From Clostridiales bacterium PH28_bin88 (GTDB lineage: Bacteria > Bacillota > PH28-bin88), in contig LAKY01000032.1 of assembly GCA_000987045.1 (NCBI GenBank), positions 57,109-121,108 on the forward strand: a DNA stretch of 64,000 bases, in the 5' to 3' direction. This document shows, piece after piece, positions 19,230 through 29,006 of this stretch. The notes under the pieces are model-generated. The model was not told where the DNA came from, made no database searches, and saw only the letters and a list, made by a program, of their open reading frames with translations. The translations under genes and the position numbers were made by a program. The stretch's first letter is position 1; every line of letters begins with the position of its first letter.

Positions 19230-20135
19230 ATGGAATGGAAAAATGAAAGAATCAAGGGCAAGGAAAGTGTGGTGGGGGTCGCCGTCGTCCAGACCCGTCC
19301 CCGCCTGGGGGCTGTCCAGGAAAACGTGCGGCGGACCCTGGAACTCATCGACGAGGCAGCGGCCAGGGGAGCAAAACTGATCATCCTCCCCGAGTGCTGC
19401 AACACCGGCTACGTTTTCAATAACAGGCAGGAAGTTAAGGAAGTGGCGGAACCCGTTGACGGCGGGTGGACGGTGGCGCAGTGGGCGGCAAAAGCCAGGG
19501 AGAAGGATGCGTACATCGTGGCCGGGATGGTGGAAAAGGACGGCATCTGCTTCTACAATTCCGCCGTGCTGGTAGGCCCCGAGGGCTTGGTGGGCGTTTA
19601 CCGCAAGACCCACCTGTTCGCCGAGGAAAAACTCTACTACGAGCCGGGAAACCTGGGACTGCCGGTGTTCCAGCTGCCTTTCGGGCGGGTAGGCATCCTG
19701 ATTTGCTATGACTTGTGGTTTCCCGAAACCGCCCGCCTGCTGATGCTTCAGGGGGCCGACATCATCTGTTCCCCCAGCAACTGGACGCCGGCCCCGGCCG
19801 GTCAAAACTGGGACGCGCAAAACTACTGCCTGGGCAATTACCTGACCATGACGGCGGCCCACACCAACCAGGTGTATGTGGCGGTGGCGGACCGCGTGGG
19901 CAAGGAACGGGAAATGGAGTTTCTTGGCCGCAGCATGATCGCCGGCCCGGCCGGTTGGCCGCTGGCCTTCTCCGCCACCATCGACCAGGAAGAGGTGCTG
20001 GTGAAAGAGGTCAACCTGGTGAAACCCCGCAGTTCGAAGATCTGGAGCCGCCTGAACGACTACCCGCGGGACCGCCGCACCGACCTTTACGACGAAATGC
20101 TGGGAAGTCTACAACTTCAAAAGCACCCGATGTAA
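19230..20135 (+). CDS. Carbon-nitrogen hydrolase (nitrilase superfamily)
   Basis: LIILPECCNTGYVF (Glu), YRKTHLFAEEKLYYEPG (Lys), VGILICYDLWFPETARLLMLQGADIICSPSNW (Cys). Confidence 0.93.
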   Translation: MEWKNERIKGKESVVGVAVVQTRPRLGAVQENVRRTLELIDEAAARGAKLIILPECCNTGYVFNNRQEVKEVAEPVDGGWTVAQWAAKAREKDAYIVAGMVEKDGICFYNSAVLVGPEGLVGVYRKTHLFAEEKLYYEPGNLGLPVFQLPFGRVGILICYDLWFPETARLLMLQGADIICSPSNWTPAPAGQNWDAQNYCLGNYLTMTAAHTNQVYVAVADRVGKEREMEFLGRSMIAGPAGWPLAFSATIDQEEVLVKEVNLVKPRSSKIWSRLNDYPRDRRTDLYDEMLGSLQLQKHPM

Positions 20136-20145
20136 CACCGCTTAA

Positions 20146-20173
20146 AAAGAGACCTGCCCGGTCTCTTTATTTT
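20146..20173 (+). terminator. Intrinsic terminator after nitrilase gene
   Basis: AAAGAGACC-tgccc-GGTCTCTTT followed by ATTTTT. Confidence 0.85.
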
Positions 20174-20226
20174 TATAACATGGTTTATTGTGTGGTTTAT
20201 TGTGACGGGATGTTATACCAACTCGG

Positions 20227-20643
20227 TTATTTAAATTCGGAAGGATCGATGCGCATAATCCCTTTAACTGTATCAAAATTCCGGTCGGTAGAGAGGATAT
20301 GCCTGATCTCGTGATGGATCATCACGGCCACGTGAATTAGGTCCCGGGGGCTTAAGGCCGGATATGCGACAACCAATTCCCTGGCCAATCCGACATCACG
20401 CATGGTCACCGGCATGATACCGTCACCCATCAGCGTCTGAAACTTGTCAAATATCATTAGGCCCTGTTCCCGCCGGTTAATATGCAGGTAACGGTAGAGG
20501 ATCTCCTGGAACACCTCGGCGTCGGTCGCGGCGTCCACTGAACCGGAGGTGATGGCCTTGATGATGTTCCTGCACGGTTCCCGATAGGGATGTGCTGTGC
20601 CCGCAGCGTACATGGGTATATTGGTATCAATAAATACCCTCAT
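20227..20643 (-). CDS. PIN-domain toxin (VapC family)
   Basis: MRVFIDTNIPMYAAGTAHPYREPCRNIIKAITSG...ARELVVAYPALSPRDLIHVAVMIHHEIRHILSTDRNFD. Confidence 0.88.
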   Translation of the reverse strand: MRVFIDTNIPMYAAGTAHPYREPCRNIIKAITSGSVDAATDAEVFQEILYRYLHINRREQGLMIFDKFQTLMGDGIMPVTMRDVGLARELVVAYPALSPRDLIHVAVMIHHEIRHILSTDRNFDTVKGIMRIDPSEFK

Positions 20644-20891
20644 CCCCTGCGGGCCTCCTCAATTTGCCGTTTCATCTCCTCCCAGTCATCCACAGGGGCT
20701 TCGACCTGAAACAGTTCTTCAGCGGCCCGCAATTTATCATCCCGGGTTGCCCGGTACCTGGCGTCGATTGCCTCCCGCACAATTTCCGCCATGGATACCC
20801 CCCGCTCCCGGGATTCTTTCTTAAGCAACTGCATCCGCTCATAGTCGAGCCGGATCTCCATCCGTTCAGTTAGCTCTCCCATCCGTATCAC
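20640..20891 (-). CDS. Ribbon-helix-helix antitoxin
   Basis: GELTERMEIRLDYERMQLLKKESRERGVSMAEIVREAIDARYRAT; overlaps PIN start. Confidence 0.82.
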   Translation of the reverse strand: MIRMGELTERMEIRLDYERMQLLKKESRERGVSMAEIVREAIDARYRATRDDKLRAAEELFQVEAPVDDWEEMKRQIEEARRG

Positions 20892-21174
20892 TCCTTCAGT
20901 TACGGTTCCGTAACTATTTTACCGTAAAAAGTCGCAAGTATCAATCCCTAGCACTGGAGTGATGCCCGGCCTGAAGAAGCAAACGAAGAAGCAAAGGTGA
21001 GAAGCAACGGTTCTTATGCTTCCGTTTTGCTATAAAAACTTCCGCTTTTACCATTCCCTCTTGCTCTTTTGGGCTACAATATGGCCTCATCTCCTGCTTG
21101 GTTTGCTGTATTACACAACTACAGGTAGGGTTACAATTTGTATTTTCATTATTACAGAGGATACTATACCGTTA

Positions 21175-21591
21175 TTAAACCATTTTGAGATAATGTGAAA
21201 AGGAAGCTGCCGGTAGAAGCCTGCGTTTTGCGAGCATACCGCTCCATATTTGATTTCCGGTATTCTCATCAATGAAACCGGCATTTAAGGCAGCTATCAA
21301 TATGTCACCGGTAGTAATGTGGTCTAACTTATATTTTTCTATGTATTTGCTTATATCTTTCAAATTATTGCTGGCAATCAATCCCCCATACGCTTTTGCT
21401 AAAGTCAAAGCTGCCGCTTCACCCTTCCCGAGGATCTTTTCTCCTTTTGGCGGAGAAATTGCATGCTCATAGTACAAATTGTATTCTTCCGTACCGGTGA
21501 GTATTTGTTTTGTGATCATATCTCCATTTGAACATAATGAGGCAATTTTGTTCCTTATGTATGGTATGCTCGGATATAAACAATCTATCAA
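21175..21591 (-). CDS. Putative PIN-like protein, possibly N-terminally truncated
   Basis: GKGEAAALTLAKAYGGLIASNNLKDISKYIEKYKLDHITTGDILIAALNAGFID resembles the C-terminal half of PIN-like nucleases; in-frame stop just upstream of a TTG start. Confidence 0.45.
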   Translation of the reverse strand: MIDCLYPSIPYIRNKIASLCSNGDMITKQILTGTEEYNLYYEHAISPPKGEKILGKGEAAALTLAKAYGGLIASNNLKDISKYIEKYKLDHITTGDILIAALNAGFIDENTGNQIWSGMLAKRRLLPAASFSHYLKMV

Positions 21592-21780
21592 AAGCTAATA
21601 GAGGGTTTTTGTGGTAAAATCGATACCGGAAGCGTTGTTTTGCATAAATCTCATGGAAAAACCGAGAAGGGCAATGGCGTCCGTAGAGCTGGAAGTCTGG
21701 GAACAAATAAGGAATGGTTACGGAGGGAAGGCCGGGCCGGTAGCATGGTGGAGACCTACGTCGGAGACTGAGGTGGTATT

Positions 21781-22419
21781 ATGAACAGGTTTATGGAAAT
21801 CATTCGGGATACTAAGCTGGACTATCACCAGAAGAGAAGCCAACTGGCATACGAAGCGGAAAACACTTTGCCTTATTTGGATATTCGCCAGAAATCCCAC
21901 GACTATTTGAATAAAAGAATTATCTGTGATATCTTCGAAGGTCACGCGCCTTACCGGCCGAGGTATATCCTGCCGGACTATGCGATATTTATGAAAAACG
22001 GTAGTGAATACCTGAATCTAAAGGCGCCGTCGGACCTTTACGAAGCGGTAAACGCTCTGCTGGTCATTTACCGCTATGTTCCTTCCATTACAGGCTACCC
22101 GGTATATCTGGGGCAGGTAGATGAGCTGCTAGAACCTTTTATGGATACGGTAAGCGAAGCCGAAGCAGAGAAGCTGTTGAAAATGTTCCTTGTCCACATC
22201 GACAGAACACTACCTGACGCTTTTGTGCACATGAACATAGGTCCGAAAGATACACGAGTGGGCAGGCTGATCCTCAACCTTGAGACCGAACTCGAAAAGG
22301 CGGTACCCAACATATCGTTAAAGTATTCCGAAGAAACGCCGGTTGATTTTGCAAAGCTGGCAGTCAGGACAGCCCTGGAGGTGAGCCCTGGTAACAAAGG
22401 ATGGACGAATCATCTATAA
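21781..22419 (+). pseudogene. Truncated YjjI-family glycyl radical enzyme (N-terminal third only)
   Basis: GYPVYLGQVDELLEPFMDTVSEAEAEKLLKMFLVHIDRTLPDAFVHMNIGPKDTRVGRLILNLETELEKAVPNISLKY; reading frame ends where activase sequence begins. Confidence 0.75.
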
Positions 22420-23278
22420 CGAACGGCTCTGCAGGGGATGTGACCGGTGTATCAGGACATGCCCGTTCTACTCCTCTCCGAAAAGTTTTGAAAAGGATGT
22501 TAGTTCGCTGTGTGAGATGATCAAGGCAAACGAAGATTTTATTGATGGTATTACCCTGTCGGGTGGGGAGTGTACACTACAACATGAGTTTATTTACAAG
22601 CTCTTTGAAATGGTCAAAAGCAATACCCGTCTTACCTGCTTTATAGCTCAAGTTTGGCGTAAAAAATTACCAAGTCTTGATACACAAGGCTTTCGAGGCT
22701 AATAGACAAGAACTGTAGTAGCGAATTGGTAATAATGTGTCAAAAAACCACTGATGGCGAGCTTTTCAGGACTACGAATTTGTGTTTCGCTACTACATTA
22801 TTTAAGGGTAACCCCTCAAACCCTTGATATATTTAGCATTGGAAATATATGTCGCCAAACTTAGGTTATAGATACAAACGGATACGTCGAGAAGGATGTT
22901 TTTATCAAGCTCTGTGAAGTAACGGATGGTTTCATGTTTGACTTAAAAGCGCTCGATAAGGAAAAACACCTCCGGCTTACTGGTGTAGACAATACGCTAA
23001 TCCTGCAAAACATGGCTTATGCATCGGACAGGAAGCTTCTGTACGAGATTAGGACGGTTGTTGTGCGGGGTTTTACCGACTCCGAGGAGGAAATAAGGGG
23101 AATTGCCGGCTTGATAAAAAGCCTAAACGCTGATAGTTATTTTAGGCTCATTCCTTTCAGATCCCTGGGGGTTAGGACCTGCTTGGCAAAAACAGAGGAC
23201 TTGGACGAAAAAACTTTTAAACATTTTTGCCAGATCGCTTCTAACATTCTAGGCGAGAGGCTCAATTTCCGGCTGTGA
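22400..23278 (+). pseudogene. YjjW-type radical SAM activase remnant, 5'-truncated and split by a MITE-like insertion
   Basis: RIIYNERLCRGCDRCIRTCPFYSSPKSFEKDV...DGITLSGGECTLQ...TRLTCFI | insertion | DTNGYVEKDVFIKLCEVTDGFMFDLKALDKEKHLRLTG...RLIPFRSLGVR. Confidence 0.85.
22647..22865. mobile_element. 219-bp MITE-like element with 13-bp imperfect TIRs and 6-bp TTATAG target duplication
   Basis: CTCAAGTTTGGCG ... CGCCAAACTTAGG flanked by TTATAG (22641-22646 and 22866-22871); inner inverted repeat GTAGTAGCGAA/TTCGCTACTAC; no ORF. Confidence 0.88.
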
Positions 23279-23329
23279 CAGCTCATACCCAGGGTTCTAA
23301 AATGCGTCGCGGATAACCTGCGATAGTCT

Positions 23330-23740
23330 TCAAGGTACTGTGGTGAAACCCATTTGGGTGAAGTGGTGGTCAAAAGCCAGGGCTTCCAGCAGCTTCAACT
23401 CGCTCATGACGGCAAAGCTGGTACAATCCGTAAAGGAGAACTCTTTATCCTTATACCGAACAAACAGGTCCCATGCCCTTTGCCACCTTTCAGCGGAAAT
23501 CGGTATTATCCTGATCACTTTGCTGCTTTGAACAATCTTCCCGAATTCCACGGCCGGAGAGTGGCCTACGCGTACCCGCAACAGTGTGATGGTTTCATCC
23601 ACTACGTAGTCGGTGGTGTAAAGCAGCCCTGTAGTTTTCGCCAGAGCATGCCAGAGTTCAACAGCCTCCGGGTGCCGGAAATCACCGCAATCATAAAGGG
23701 CGCACCATCCCGAAGTGTCCACAAAGAGTGGTCTTCTCAC
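23330..23740 (-). CDS. PIN-domain toxin (VapC family)
   Basis: MRRPLFVDTSGWCALYDCGDFRHPEAVELWHAL...LLYTTDYVVDETITLLRVR...KEFSFTDCTSFAVMSELKLLEALAFDHHFTQMGF. Confidence 0.9.
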   Translation of the reverse strand: MRRPLFVDTSGWCALYDCGDFRHPEAVELWHALAKTTGLLYTTDYVVDETITLLRVRVGHSPAVEFGKIVQSSKVIRIIPISAERWQRAWDLFVRYKDKEFSFTDCTSFAVMSELKLLEALAFDHHFTQMGFTTVP

Positions 23741-23988
23741 TTTTTTTGGTCCTTTCCGTAAAGGTACCTATCATGGTTTTCGGACAAATCCCCATCCACA
23801 CTCGTGGTACGCCCGGCAAGCTGCCAGATGGGATCCTCCGGCTTGGGCGTTGCGGCTTCGCTTTCCGTCAAGTACAGTTCAAGGGATTCCCTGATCTGTT
23901 CGGCCATAGATTTTCCCGTAGCAGACGCCCTAGCCCGCAGGCGCTGGTATAGGTCCTCCGGCAAATAGATTTGGGTACGAACCGCCAT
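23737..23988 (-). CDS. CopG/RHH antitoxin
   Basis: MAVRTQIYLPEDLYQRLRARASATGKSMAEQIRESLELYL; overlaps PIN ORF. Confidence 0.88.
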   Translation of the reverse strand: MAVRTQIYLPEDLYQRLRARASATGKSMAEQIRESLELYLTESEAATPKPEDPIWQLAGRTTSVDGDLSENHDRYLYGKDQKK

Positions 23989-24064
23989 CGTTAACCCCTC
24001 CCGGTTAATGTATGTGTATACAGCTTTAGTATAAATTACATTGGTGAAATGTCAAGCCCACCGC

Positions 24065-24380
24065 TGTAGGCCAATCCTTGCAGCAGCCTCCGCACAATCA
24101 CCGCTACTTCGGCTCTGGTGATGTTTTCCTTGGATGCAACACGCTTGCCGCTTCTACCGGACACCGGAACCGTCCCCATGTCTGTGTAGGCCAATCCTTG
24201 CAGCAGCCTCCGCACAATCACCGCTACTTCGGCTCTGGTGATGTTTTCCTTGGGTGCAACACGCTTGCCGCTTCTACCGGACACCGGAACCGTCCCCATG
24301 TCTTCGTGGTGATGTTTTCCTTGGGTGCAACACGCTTACCGCTTCTACCGGACACCAGAACCGTCCCCATGTCTTTCCAT
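24065..24380. repeat. Tandem 120-bp repeat (2 full copies plus partial third) derived from an SLH-coding segment
   Basis: 24065-24184 and 24185-24304 nearly identical; minus strand encodes ENITRAEVAVIVRRLLQGLAY (SLH motif) in each; partial copy from about 24308 and extra GACATGGGGACGGTTCCGGTGTCC pieces. Confidence 0.92.
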
Positions 24381-24478
24381 GTCTTTCGGACACCGGAACC
24401 GTCCCCATGTCTGTGGTCCCCATGTCTGTGCATGTCTGTGTGAGTAAATGGTTTATTTGTAAATTTGCAGCTTCATGT

Positions 24479-25039
24479 CTAGGACTTGATGAGTGAAAGG
24501 GCCTCTGCCCTCAAGGCCTCGTCATCGTGGAGCACACCGCGGACCGCTGAGGTGACGGTGTAGGAACCGGGCTTTTTGACCCCGCGCATGGTCATACACA
24601 TGTGCTCCGCCTCCACCACCACGATGACCCCTCGCGCCTTCACGTGTTTCATAATGGCGTCCGCAATCTGCTTGGTCAGGCGCTCCTGCAGTTGCGGCCG
24701 CTTGGCCAAGGTATCTATGCCCCGCGCCAGCTTGCTCAGCCCCACTACCTGGCCCTTGCGGGGGATATACCCCACGTGGGCTTTGCCGAAAAAAGGCAGC
24801 AGGTGATGCTCGCACATGGAGTAGAAAGGGATGTCCTTGATCAACACCAGTTCTTCGTGCTCTTCCGAATACAGTACATTAAAGTCTTCGGCCGGGTCCT
24901 TCTCCAGCCCGCTGAAAACGTCCTGGTACATCCTGGCCACCCTTTTCGGGGTGTCCACCAGCCCCTCCCTGGCGGGGTCCTCCCCGATGGCCTCCAGGAG
25001 CATTGTTACGGCTTGTTCGATCTTCTTTACATCAAACAC
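24479..25039 (-). CDS. folE: GTP cyclohydrolase I
   Basis: [63 protein letters not shown]...[15 protein letters not shown]. Confidence 0.97.
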   Translation of the reverse strand: MFDVKKIEQAVTMLLEAIGEDPAREGLVDTPKRVARMYQDVFSGLEKDPAEDFNVLYSEEHEELVLIKDIPFYSMCEHHLLPFFGKAHVGYIPRKGQVVGLSKLARGIDTLAKRPQLQERLTKQIADAIMKHVKARGVIVVVEAEHMCMTMRGVKKPGSYTVTSAVRGVLHDDEALRAEALSLIKS

Positions 25040-25057
25040 ATCGTTCCCTCCCGCCGT

Positions 25058-25555
25058 TTAATCTTCAATATGTAGTTGACCGTAATACTCCACCGTTTCG
25101 TGTTCCCCCAGTTCCGAGAGCAACTCCCGGGGGGTTTTCCCGCGGTAAACCTGATCGCCGGTTATTTCGGCCAGCGGCACCAATACGAAGGCTCTTTGAA
25201 AGCCTCTCGGGTGGGGCACCACCAGTTCCGGCAAACTGATCTCTTCCTGCCCGTACAGGACGAGATCGATATCGATGGTACGGGGTCCCCAGCGTACCGT
25301 TCGCTCCCGCATCAACCCGGCTTCCATCTTCTTTGTTTCTTGCAGCAGTGCCAGCGGTCCCAGGCTGGTGTCGCAGGAAACCACCGCGTTCAAAAACCAG
25401 TCCTGTTCCTTGTAGCCCACAGGCTCGGTATGGTAGAGGGATGAACACTTGAGAAGAGTGATGCGGGGGTGGTTCTTGATCATCAGCACCGCCCGCCGGA
25501 TGTGTTCTTCTCTAGGCTCGATGTTGGAACCCAGGCCCAAAAACACCCTGGTCAT
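25058..25555 (-). CDS. folK: 2-amino-4-hydroxy-6-hydroxymethyldihydropteridine diphosphokinase
   Basis: VFLGLGSNIEPREEHIRRAV...WFLNAVV...RWGPRTIDIDLVLYG...VVPHPRGFQRAFVLVPLAEI. Confidence 0.96.
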   Translation of the reverse strand: MTRVFLGLGSNIEPREEHIRRAVLMIKNHPRITLLKCSSLYHTEPVGYKEQDWFLNAVVSCDTSLGPLALLQETKKMEAGLMRERTVRWGPRTIDIDLVLYGQEEISLPELVVPHPRGFQRAFVLVPLAEITGDQVYRGKTPRELLSELGEHETVEYYGQLHIED

Positions 25556-25920
25556 CGTGAACGCCTCCTCGTTACCTCCACTTGGACTCCCTCCAGGATT
25601 CCCGGAATGGGCACTTCCGGCTTGGTGACCGTTACTGTCACCTGGTCCACCCGGGGGAATCCGGTCAAGACCTCCGCGGCTATTCGCTCGGCCAGCGCCT
25701 CAATCAGGTCGAACCTTTCACCTTCCACCAGTATCTTGACGGTATGATAGATTTCGGCATAATCAACGCCTTTTAACAGGTTGTCCGATTCGCCGGCAGG
25801 CGCCAGGTCCAGGTAAACCGTAACGTCCACCAAAAACCGCTGCCCCAGGGACTTTTCTTCCCGCAATACCCCGTGATACCCGTAAAAGGCCATGCCTTTC
25901 AGGGTAATTCTATCTGTCAT
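25552..25920 (-). CDS. folB: Dihydroneopterin aldolase
   Basis: MTDRITLKGMAFYGYHGVLREEKSLGQRFLVDVTVYLDLAPAGESDNLLKGVDYAEIY. Confidence 0.96.
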   Translation of the reverse strand: MTDRITLKGMAFYGYHGVLREEKSLGQRFLVDVTVYLDLAPAGESDNLLKGVDYAEIYHTVKILVEGERFDLIEALAERIAAEVLTGFPRVDQVTVTVTKPEVPIPGILEGVQVEVTRRRSR

Positions 25921-26761
25921 GATTCCACCTCACCATGGCGTCCGTCATCTGGGCCACCTGCTTCATTGCCCGGACGTCATGCACCCTGACTATGTCCGCA
26001 CCGTTGGCAATGGCAATGGCCACCGTGGCGGCGGTACCATACAACCTTTCTTCCACCGGCAGATTTAAAATATTCCCGATGAAGGATTTCCTGGAGGTTC
26101 CGATTAAAAGGGGTTGCTCCAGGGCTCTAAACTCCTCCAAACGCCTCATTATTTCCAGGTTGTGTGCTGTGGTCTTGCCGAAACCAATACCGGGGTCGAC
26201 AATGATCTTTTCTCCCGGCAACCCCGCCTGAAGGGCCAGATCAATTGAACCTCTCAGGTATTCAATTATTTCACCTACCACATCCACATAGGTAGGGTTG
26301 TCCTGCATGTTTTTCGGGGTTCCTTTAATATGCATTACCACCACCGGGCAGCCGAAGTCTGCTACAACGCCGGCCATGCGTGGGTCCGCTCTCAGCCCGC
26401 TGATATCGTTGATGATGGTAGCTCCGCGCTCCAAAGCCATCCTGGCCAGATCGCTCTTGTAAGTATCCACCGATATGGGGACGTCCACCTCATTTACGAG
26501 CCGTTCCAGGACAGGGATAACCCGGCCAATCTCTTCATCCGGGGGAACGGGGTCTGCCGAGGGGCGGGTGGACTCACCGCCTATATCAATGATGTCAGCC
26601 CCCTCCTCAACCATTTCCCTGGCCCTGGCAACGGCCCGGTCCAGGGTATAGTGGATGCCGCCGTCGGAAAATGAGTCGGGGGTTACGTTCAGGATGCCCA
26701 TTACATAGGTCTTTTGCCCAAACGCGAAATTAAAACCGTTGTAGCTGAAGCTTTTGGTCAC
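25910..26761 (-). CDS. folP: Dihydropteroate synthase
   Basis: YVMGILNVTPDSFSDGG...GADIIDIGGESTRPSADPV...IIVDPGIGFGKTTAHNLEIMRRL...LLIGTSRKSFIGNIL. Confidence 0.97.
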   Translation of the reverse strand: MTKSFSYNGFNFAFGQKTYVMGILNVTPDSFSDGGIHYTLDRAVARAREMVEEGADIIDIGGESTRPSADPVPPDEEIGRVIPVLERLVNEVDVPISVDTYKSDLARMALERGATIINDISGLRADPRMAGVVADFGCPVVVMHIKGTPKNMQDNPTYVDVVGEIIEYLRGSIDLALQAGLPGEKIIVDPGIGFGKTTAHNLEIMRRLEEFRALEQPLLIGTSRKSFIGNILNLPVEERLYGTAATVAIAIANGADIVRVHDVRAMKQVAQMTDAMVRWNHDR

Positions 26762-26983
26762 GTTTTCGCCCCCTTGGCGTTCATATTCCTTACCTTCTGC
26801 ATACTTACGCCTTTCGACAAATTTTATGGATATCGTAGCCCATTAAATCCTTGCTGTCAATAATCATGAGCTGAAGGAAACAGTTTGCAGGACGATTATT
26901 GTAACCCTTAATGAATCATGCTATAATTACGCCCGAACCGAGCAGGAGCGCTTCCTCCAATACTTATATGAGGCGGTAATAGT

Positions 26984-27595
26984 ATGATCCTGATGATCGA
27001 TAATTACGACTCCTTCACGTATAACCTGGTCCAGTACATTACGGAAATGAACGAAGAGGTACAAACCTTTCGTAATGACGATCTCAGCATTAGCGATATT
27101 TACCGCCTGCGGCCCGAGATGCTGGTTATCTCCCCCGGACCATGTACCCCCAACGAGGCCGGGATTTCCTTGCAGGTAATACGCGAGTTCCAGGGGAGAA
27201 TCCCGCTGTTGGGAGTTTGTCTTGGGCACCAGGCTATCGGGCAGGTCTTTGGGGCGGAGGTGATCCGTGCCCAAAAACCTGTGCACGGGAAGGTCTCTTT
27301 AATTACCCATGACGGAAAAACCATTTATCGCGGTCTGAAGAACCCTCTGACCGTTTGCAGGTACCACTCCCTCAGCCTGGGTCCGGCGAGCATTCCCCCT
27401 TGCCTGGAAGTAACTTCGTGGAGTGAGGACGGAGAGGTGATGGGGATAAGGCACAGGCAATACCCGGTGGAGGGAGTACAGTTCCATCCCGAAGCTATCC
27501 TCACCGAAGGCGGTAAAGAACTGCTGAAAAACTTTATCCAGATCGCCAGGGAATTTAATAAGGAGCAGCGGGAGTTAACCCATGCGACAAGCTAA
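26984..27595 (+). CDS. pabA: Aminodeoxychorismate/anthranilate synthase component II
   Basis: [19 protein letters not shown]...[15 protein letters not shown]...[17 protein letters not shown]...[16 protein letters not shown]. Confidence 0.94.
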   Translation: MILMIDNYDSFTYNLVQYITEMNEEVQTFRNDDLSISDIYRLRPEMLVISPGPCTPNEAGISLQVIREFQGRIPLLGVCLGHQAIGQVFGAEVIRAQKPVHGKVSLITHDGKTIYRGLKNPLTVCRYHSLSLGPASIPPCLEVTSWSEDGEVMGIRHRQYPVEGVQFHPEAILTEGGKELLKNFIQIAREFNKEQRELTHATS

Positions 27596-29006
27596 CAAGG
27601 TCTTGATTCAGCCTGTTGAGACCTCCCTCAGCGCTTTTGAAATCTTCCTGCTTTTCAAGGACGAGCCCTATAGCTTCTTCCTGGACAGCGGGATGGATCA
27701 TGAAAAACTGGGCCGGTATTCTTTCATCGGCAGCAGGCCGTTTCTTGTTTTTAAAAGCAAAGGGCAGGACGTGCAAATTCTCCGCGAGAGAGAGCGGATG
27801 GAGTTGCATGGAAACCCGCTGGATCTTCTGAGGGACTACTATCAAAGGTATCAAATCGAGGACCCCACGTCCCTGCCCTTTGTTGGCGGGGTAGTGGGGT
27901 ATTTCGGCTATGACCTGAACCTGCAAATCGAGCGACTGCCTTCCATTAACCCTGACGATGTGGGAATTCCCGACTGCCTGCTGGGTTTTTACGACTCGGT
28001 GATAGTTTGCGACCACCGGGAAAACCGGATATTTGTCGCTGCTACTGGCTTGCCGGAAACGGACCAGCTAAGAGCGTTGCAAAACGCGGAAGAGAAAATA
28101 AACGCTCTAAAGCAGAGGATCGAAACCACCTCCTCCGCCGGTGTAACACTCCCGGACCCGCCGCAGGAAGCTGTTCCGCTTGCGTCGAACTTTACCGGGG
28201 AAGCTTACTGCAAGGCTGTCCAGCGGGCTATCGACTACATTTACGCCGGGGATATCTACCAGGTCAATCTCTCCCAACGGTTTGCCGGGGAATTTGCGGG
28301 GGACCCTGTCGGACTTTACAGGCGGTTGCGGGACATTAACCCGGCGCCCTTTGCCTCCTTCCTGAACTTCCGTGACGTGGTGGTGGTCAGCAGCTCCCCG
28401 GAAAGGTTCCTCAGGCTGACCGGCGGCATTGTGGAAACCAGGCCCATCAAGGGGACGCGCCCCCGGGGCAAGACCCCCGAAGAGGACAGGTCTCTACGCG
28501 ACGAGCTTGTAAACAGTGTTAAGGACCGGGCCGAACTGGTGATGATCGTGGACCTGGAAAGAAACGACCTGGGGCGCGTGTGTGTGCCCGGCAGCGTGCA
28601 GGTTACCGAGCTGTTCGCCCTGGAGGAGTATGCCACCGTCTACCACCTGGTGGCTACCATCAAAGGTAAGCTCAGAGCGGACAAAGATGTTATCGACCTG
28701 TTAAAGGCCTCTTTCCCCGGCGGTTCCATCACCGGAGCCCCCAAAATACGGTCCATGGAGATCATCGAGGAACTGGAGCCCACCAAGAGGAACATTTATA
28801 CCGGCTCTATCGGTTACCTTGGGTTTGATGGGAACGCGGACCTGAACATCGTCATCCGGACAATCATGGTTAAGGATAACAAGGTTTATTTCCAGGTGGG
28901 CGGGGGAATCGTGGCCGATTCCGTCCCAGAGAAAGAGTACCAGGAAACGCTGGACAAAGCAAAGGCCCTGATCAGGGCCCTGAATGGGAGGTTTGTTGCG
29001 CAGTGA
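27582..29006 (+). CDS. pabB: Aminodeoxychorismate synthase component I
   Basis: [16 protein letters not shown]...[40 protein letters not shown]...[14 protein letters not shown]...[18 protein letters not shown]. Confidence 0.94.
   Translation: MRQANKVLIQPVETSLSAFEIFLLFKDEPYSFFLDSGMDHEKLGRYSFIGSRPFLVFKSKGQDVQILRERERMELHGNPLDLLRDYYQRYQIEDPTSLPFVGGVVGYFGYDLNLQIERLPSINPDDVGIPDCLLGFYDSVIVCDHRENRIFVAATGLPETDQLRALQNAEEKINALKQRIETTSSAGVTLPDPPQEAVPLASNFTGEAYCKAVQRAIDYIYAGDIYQVNLSQRFAGEFAGDPVGLYRRLRDINPAPFASFLNFRDVVVVSSSPERFLRLTGGIVETRPIKGTRPRGKTPEEDRSLRDELVNSVKDRAELVMIVDLERNDLGRVCVPGSVQVTELFALEEYATVYHLVATIKGKLRADKDVIDLLKASFPGGSITGAPKIRSMEIIEELEPTKRNIYTGSIGYLGFDGNADLNIVIRTIMVKDNKVYFQVGGGIVADSVPEKEYQETLDKAKALIRALNGRFVAQ

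Noticed and set aside
24036-24299. Real SLH protein gene (87 aa ORF)
   Set aside because: Only repeated SLH fragments, no signal peptide or remaining domains; treated as remnant repeat.
24065-24440. Possible CRISPR array
   Set aside because: Repeats are 120-bp tandem units encoding an SLH motif, without short repeats separated by unique spacers; no cas genes nearby.
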